Positions 63,691 to 64,000 of a stretch of DNA of 64,000 nucleotides are shown here, in pieces. Below the pieces are notes generated by a model. It was not told the origin of the DNA. It worked only from the letters and a program-made list of their open reading frames with translations, and made no database searches. The stretch spans positions 3,198,073-3,262,072 of the forward strand of contig NZ_AP025487.1 in assembly GCF_024347475.1 (NCBI RefSeq), given 5' to 3'. Positions within the stretch are counted from its first letter, which is position 1, and each line of letters starts with the position of its first letter. The translations under genes and the position numbers were made by a program. This stretch comes from Vibrio fortis. Its GTDB lineage: Bacteria > Pseudomonadota > Gammaproteobacteria > Enterobacterales > Vibrionaceae.

Positions 63691-64000
63691 TTGGTAACTC
63701 CTTATCATTATGGGGTGAGATGTTACTGGGAAAACAGTCAATAGAATAAATAACCAGATGTTATTAACCATAACCAGATTGAATTCTGAATTTGGGGATA
63801 ACTAGACAAGATCCGGGCATAAGTGGATCATTATGTGAGTAAATTTGGGGCAATTTGTGTGGATCCAGACATTTTGGCTAAAATTATTGTGAATAACTTG
63901 GATCTTATTCACTGGATCCGCGATCAATTGCTGGCGATCTGATTTATCAACAGGTAAAATTGCCCGTCATTTCAAATAACTTAAATAGAGTGGGGGCACC
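63691..64000. promoter_or_regulatory. GATC-rich region with DnaA boxes, likely dnaA control region
   Basis: No gene is seen in this 310-bp edge. Seven GATC sites lie between 63810 and 63939. DnaA-box-like 9-mers are TTATTCACA (63888-63896, minus, consensus), TTATTCACT (63905-63913), TTATCAACA (63944-63952) and TTATCCCCA (63793-63801, minus); the last three each have one mismatch. In Vibrio, dnaA is expected next on plus, just outside the window. The binding-protein promoter must share this space. Confidence 0.6.

Overview
The window is the origin-proximal part of the main chromosome of a gammaproteobacterium, almost certainly a Vibrio. Support comes from the gene set around oriC (yidC-yidD-rnpA-rpmH, mnmE-mioC-oriC-mnmG-rsmG-parAB-atpIBEFHAGDC). 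It also comes from the rRNA spacer carrying tRNA-Glu, -Lys, -Ala and -Val, the Vibrio-typical DUF3157 and DUF2860 proteins, and an intact ilvL-ilvGMEDA operon. I cannot name the species. No insertion sequence, prophage, CRISPR array or integron is visible; this is conserved core chromosome.

Layout. 1-2.5 kb: the 5' end of a multicopper oxidase and a methyl-accepting chemotaxis protein, both on minus. 2.9-9.0 kb: a complete rRNA operon on minus (two promoters, 16S, four spacer tRNAs, 23S, 5S, tRNA-Asp, tRNA-Trp, terminator). 9.1-12.3 kb: yrdA, a DUF1488 gene, aroE, hemF and tsaC. 12.4-14.1 kb: PurR-controlled purEK. 14.2-17.4 kb: zinc-finger protein, smg, dprA and a LysM protein on minus, divergent from def-fmt-rsmB-trkA-trkH-DUF3157 (17.6-24.0 kb). 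24-30.9 kb: hlyIII and spo0M on minus, then yihD, ccoG, srkA, dsbA and a DUF2860 outer-membrane protein on plus. 30.9-39.3 kb: comM, divergent from the attenuator-controlled ilvGMEDA operon. 39.3-43.3 kb: punR/punC and a diguanylate cyclase. 43.5-52 kb: glmU and the ATP synthase operon. 52.2-58.7 kb: parB, parA, rsmG, mnmG, oriC, mioC and mnmE. 58.9-64 kb: yidC, yidD, rnpA, rpmH, a polar amino-acid ABC transporter, and a GATC-rich, DnaA-box-bearing region that looks like the control region of dnaA just beyond the right edge.

Functional grouping. Growth machinery dominates: replication origin and segregation, rRNA, protein maturation, tRNA/rRNA modification, ATP synthase and branched-chain amino acid and purine synthesis. 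That fits high gene dosage near the origin. DprA and ComM are two natural-transformation proteins.

The least explained part is the roughly 1 kb between spo0M and ccoG. It holds two small open reading frames below usual annotation cut-offs. The first, a very basic 55-residue protein with its own terminator, is preceded by about 100 nt that fold into GNRA-capped hairpins. There the ribosome binding site can pair with an upstream strand, and a mutually exclusive alternative pairing exists, so it looks like a possible riboswitch or leader switch. The second, 40 residues, overlaps the start of ccoG and lies under a possible FNR-type promoter. Two strong palindromes precede hlyIII nearby.
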